DNA from: Solirubrobacterales bacterium
Lineage (GTDB): Bacteria; Actinomycetota; Thermoleophilia; Solirubrobacterales; Solirubrobacteraceae
DNA: 5,684 nt
NCBI GenBank assembly: GCA_025963955.1
Contig: JAOPZU010000443.1
Coordinates: 1-5,684, forward strand
Reading direction: 5' to 3'
Both the position numbers and the translations under genes were made by a program. The notes under the pieces are model-generated. The model was not told the origin of the DNA. It saw only the letters and a list, made by a program, of their open reading frames with translations, and ran no database searches. Position 1 is the stretch's first letter, and each line of letters begins with the position of its first letter. This document shows, piece by piece, positions 4,828 to 5,684 of the stretch.

Positions 4828-5684
4828 CGCCAGATGTCGCGGTCCAGCCGGAAGCCCGCCGCCGAGAGCATCACGAGGACCGCGCCGAGCATCACGCCGA
4901 CGCTCAGCGGGACCGGCACGGCGTAGAAGGACGGCTCGAAGCCCGTCACCGCGCCGATGTCGCCCGACAGGCGCGTGTCCAGGTGCATGGCCGAGCCCAG
5001 ACCCGTCAGGGCCCAGCGGGAGACGGTGAGGTTGGCCAGCAGCTTCAGCGGGGCGAACATGCTGGCCAGCGGGATGATCGCGCCGGCCAACAGCAGCTGG
5101 GGGATGAGCACGAGCGGGACGGAGCTCGTCGCCTGGTCGGTGCTCGAGACCGCGGCCGACAGCCACAACCCCATGGCGACGGCGGTCCAGCCCGCGACGA
5201 TGCACACGACGAGCACCTGCAGGTCGACGCCCGGCCCGAGCCCGAGCGGCTGCAGCAGCAGGACGGGCACGACCAGCAGCAGCACCTGGACCGTGGCCAG
5301 CGGGAACAGCACGGCGCACTTCGCGCTCAGGTAGGCGTCCAGCCGGACCCCGACGGCCGTCTCCCGGTCGAGGATCGCCCGCTCCCGCACGACCTCGCGG
5401 CAGGCCGCGATCAGCCCGAGCCAGATGGACCCGGTCAGCAGCAGGAAGCACAGCATCACCGCGTAGTACTGCCCTAGGCCGGAGTCGCCGAGCACGCCGC
5501 GCGGAATGGCCAGGCCGATCGCCACGCCGATGATCGGGGACTGCCCGACGAGGATCGCGAGCGAGCGCCGGTTGCGCAGCGTGCAGCGCGCGTAGCGGGA
5601 GGCGATGACGCGGGTCTGCGTGCCGAGCGGCGGGGCGACGCCACGCGGCGCCCGGGCCCGCGGCGGGGCGGGGTGGTCCGCGGC
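4824..5684 (-). CDS. ABC-2/ABCG-like transporter membrane domain (N-terminus beyond window)
   Basis: The minus-strand frame is open from the right edge to a TGA at 4824-4826, giving 286 visible residues. It begins with a Pro/Ala/Arg-rich linker (PAPPRARAPRGVAPPLG, ~5-21), then TRVIASRYARCTLRNRRSLA (24-43), the amphipathic entry to the membrane domain. Six hydrophobic segments follow at about 42-59, 73-93, 124-145, 156-179, 189-210 and 256-276. After the second lies CREVVRERAILDRE (95-108), the charged cytosolic coupling helix typical of ABCG/ABC-2 permeases. The chain ends FRLDRDIWR. In actinobacterial proteins of this type (for example the FHA-ABC-TMD group that includes Rv1747) an ATP-binding domain precedes this region. 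The visible linker suggests the same here, but the cassette is outside the window. The direction is probably export; the substrate is unknown. An in-frame GTG at 5523-5525 is not the start, because family-like sequence continues upstream through the first membrane segment. Confidence 0.85.
   Translation of the reverse strand, partial: AADHPAPPRARAPRGVAPPLGTQTRVIASRYARCTLRNRRSLAILVGQSPIIGVAIGLAIPRGVLGDSGLGQYYAVMLCFLLLTGSIWLGLIAACREVVRERAILDRETAVGVRLDAYLSAKCAVLFPLATVQVLLLVVPVLLLQPLGLGPGVDLQVLVVCIVAGWTAVAMGLWLSAAVSSTDQATSSVPLVLIPQLLLAGAIIPLASMFAPLKLLANLTVSRWALTGLGSAMHLDTRLSGDIGAVTGFEPSFYAVPVPLSVGVMLGAVLVMLSAAGFRLDRDIWR

Noticed and set aside
5523..5525. GTG at 5523-5525 (minus strand) as the permease start
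   Set aside because: It would cut through the first membrane segment. The frame stays open upstream with family-typical sequence (SRYARCTLRNRRSLAILVG), so the gene continues beyond the window.
1..5684. tRNA/rRNA genes, CRISPR arrays, insertion sequences, riboswitches, promoters
   Set aside because: Nearly every base is coding. I see no spaced direct repeats, terminal inverted repeats, transposase motifs or tRNA-like arms, and there is no intergenic room for a promoter or leader.

Overview
The window is GC-rich throughout, at roughly 70% or more by eye, with strong third-position G/C bias. It uses ATG/GTG starts and TGA stops, has essentially no non-coding DNA, and carries a luciferase-like flavin/F420-type oxidoreductase plus an ABCG-like exporter. 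This fits a high-GC actinobacterium. Solirubrobacterales/Thermoleophilia or a mycobacterium-like lineage are plausible, but no RNA gene or marker fixes the taxonomy.

Layout. Bases 1-4816 hold one tightly packed plus-strand operon of six genes, the first truncated by the window edge. In order they are: (1) the last 62 codons of a protein whose end resembles the C-terminal edge of a PEP-utilising swivelling (mobile) domain; (2) a 347-aa luciferase-like monooxygenase family protein; (3) a 320-aa protein of the RDHSWG/RDW family (DUF7064/DUF7065-like, perhaps lipocalin-like and CrtC-related); (4) a free-standing 132-aa phosphohistidine swivelling domain with an intact candidate His77; (5) a 440-aa soluble protein I do not recognise; and (6) a second, 304-aa RDHSWG-family protein paralogous to (3). 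The first four junctions are 4-nt GTGA/ATGA stop-start overlaps and the last is a 1-nt TGATG overlap. The genes are therefore almost certainly co-transcribed and translationally coupled. No promoter is visible; it must lie upstream of base 1.

Bases 4824-5684 hold a minus-strand gene, cut by the right edge, that encodes the membrane domain of an ABC-2/ABCG-like transporter. Its stop lies 7 nt from the operon's last stop, and both stop codons sit inside a perfect 15-nt palindrome.

How the genes may work together (inference). A free swivelling His domain next to another protein ending like one resembles split PEP-synthase/dikinase-like phosphotransferases. The known precedent is phenylphosphate synthase, where an ATP-grasp part and a His-carrier part phosphorylate an organic alcohol or phenol. 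With an LLM-type oxidoreductase, two proteins of a putative small-molecule-binding fold and an unknown 440-aa protein in the same coupled operon, the simplest reading is an uncharacterised pathway. It would activate by phosphorylation and then oxidise or modify a small, probably hydrophobic, organic molecule. The convergent transporter may or may not belong to it.
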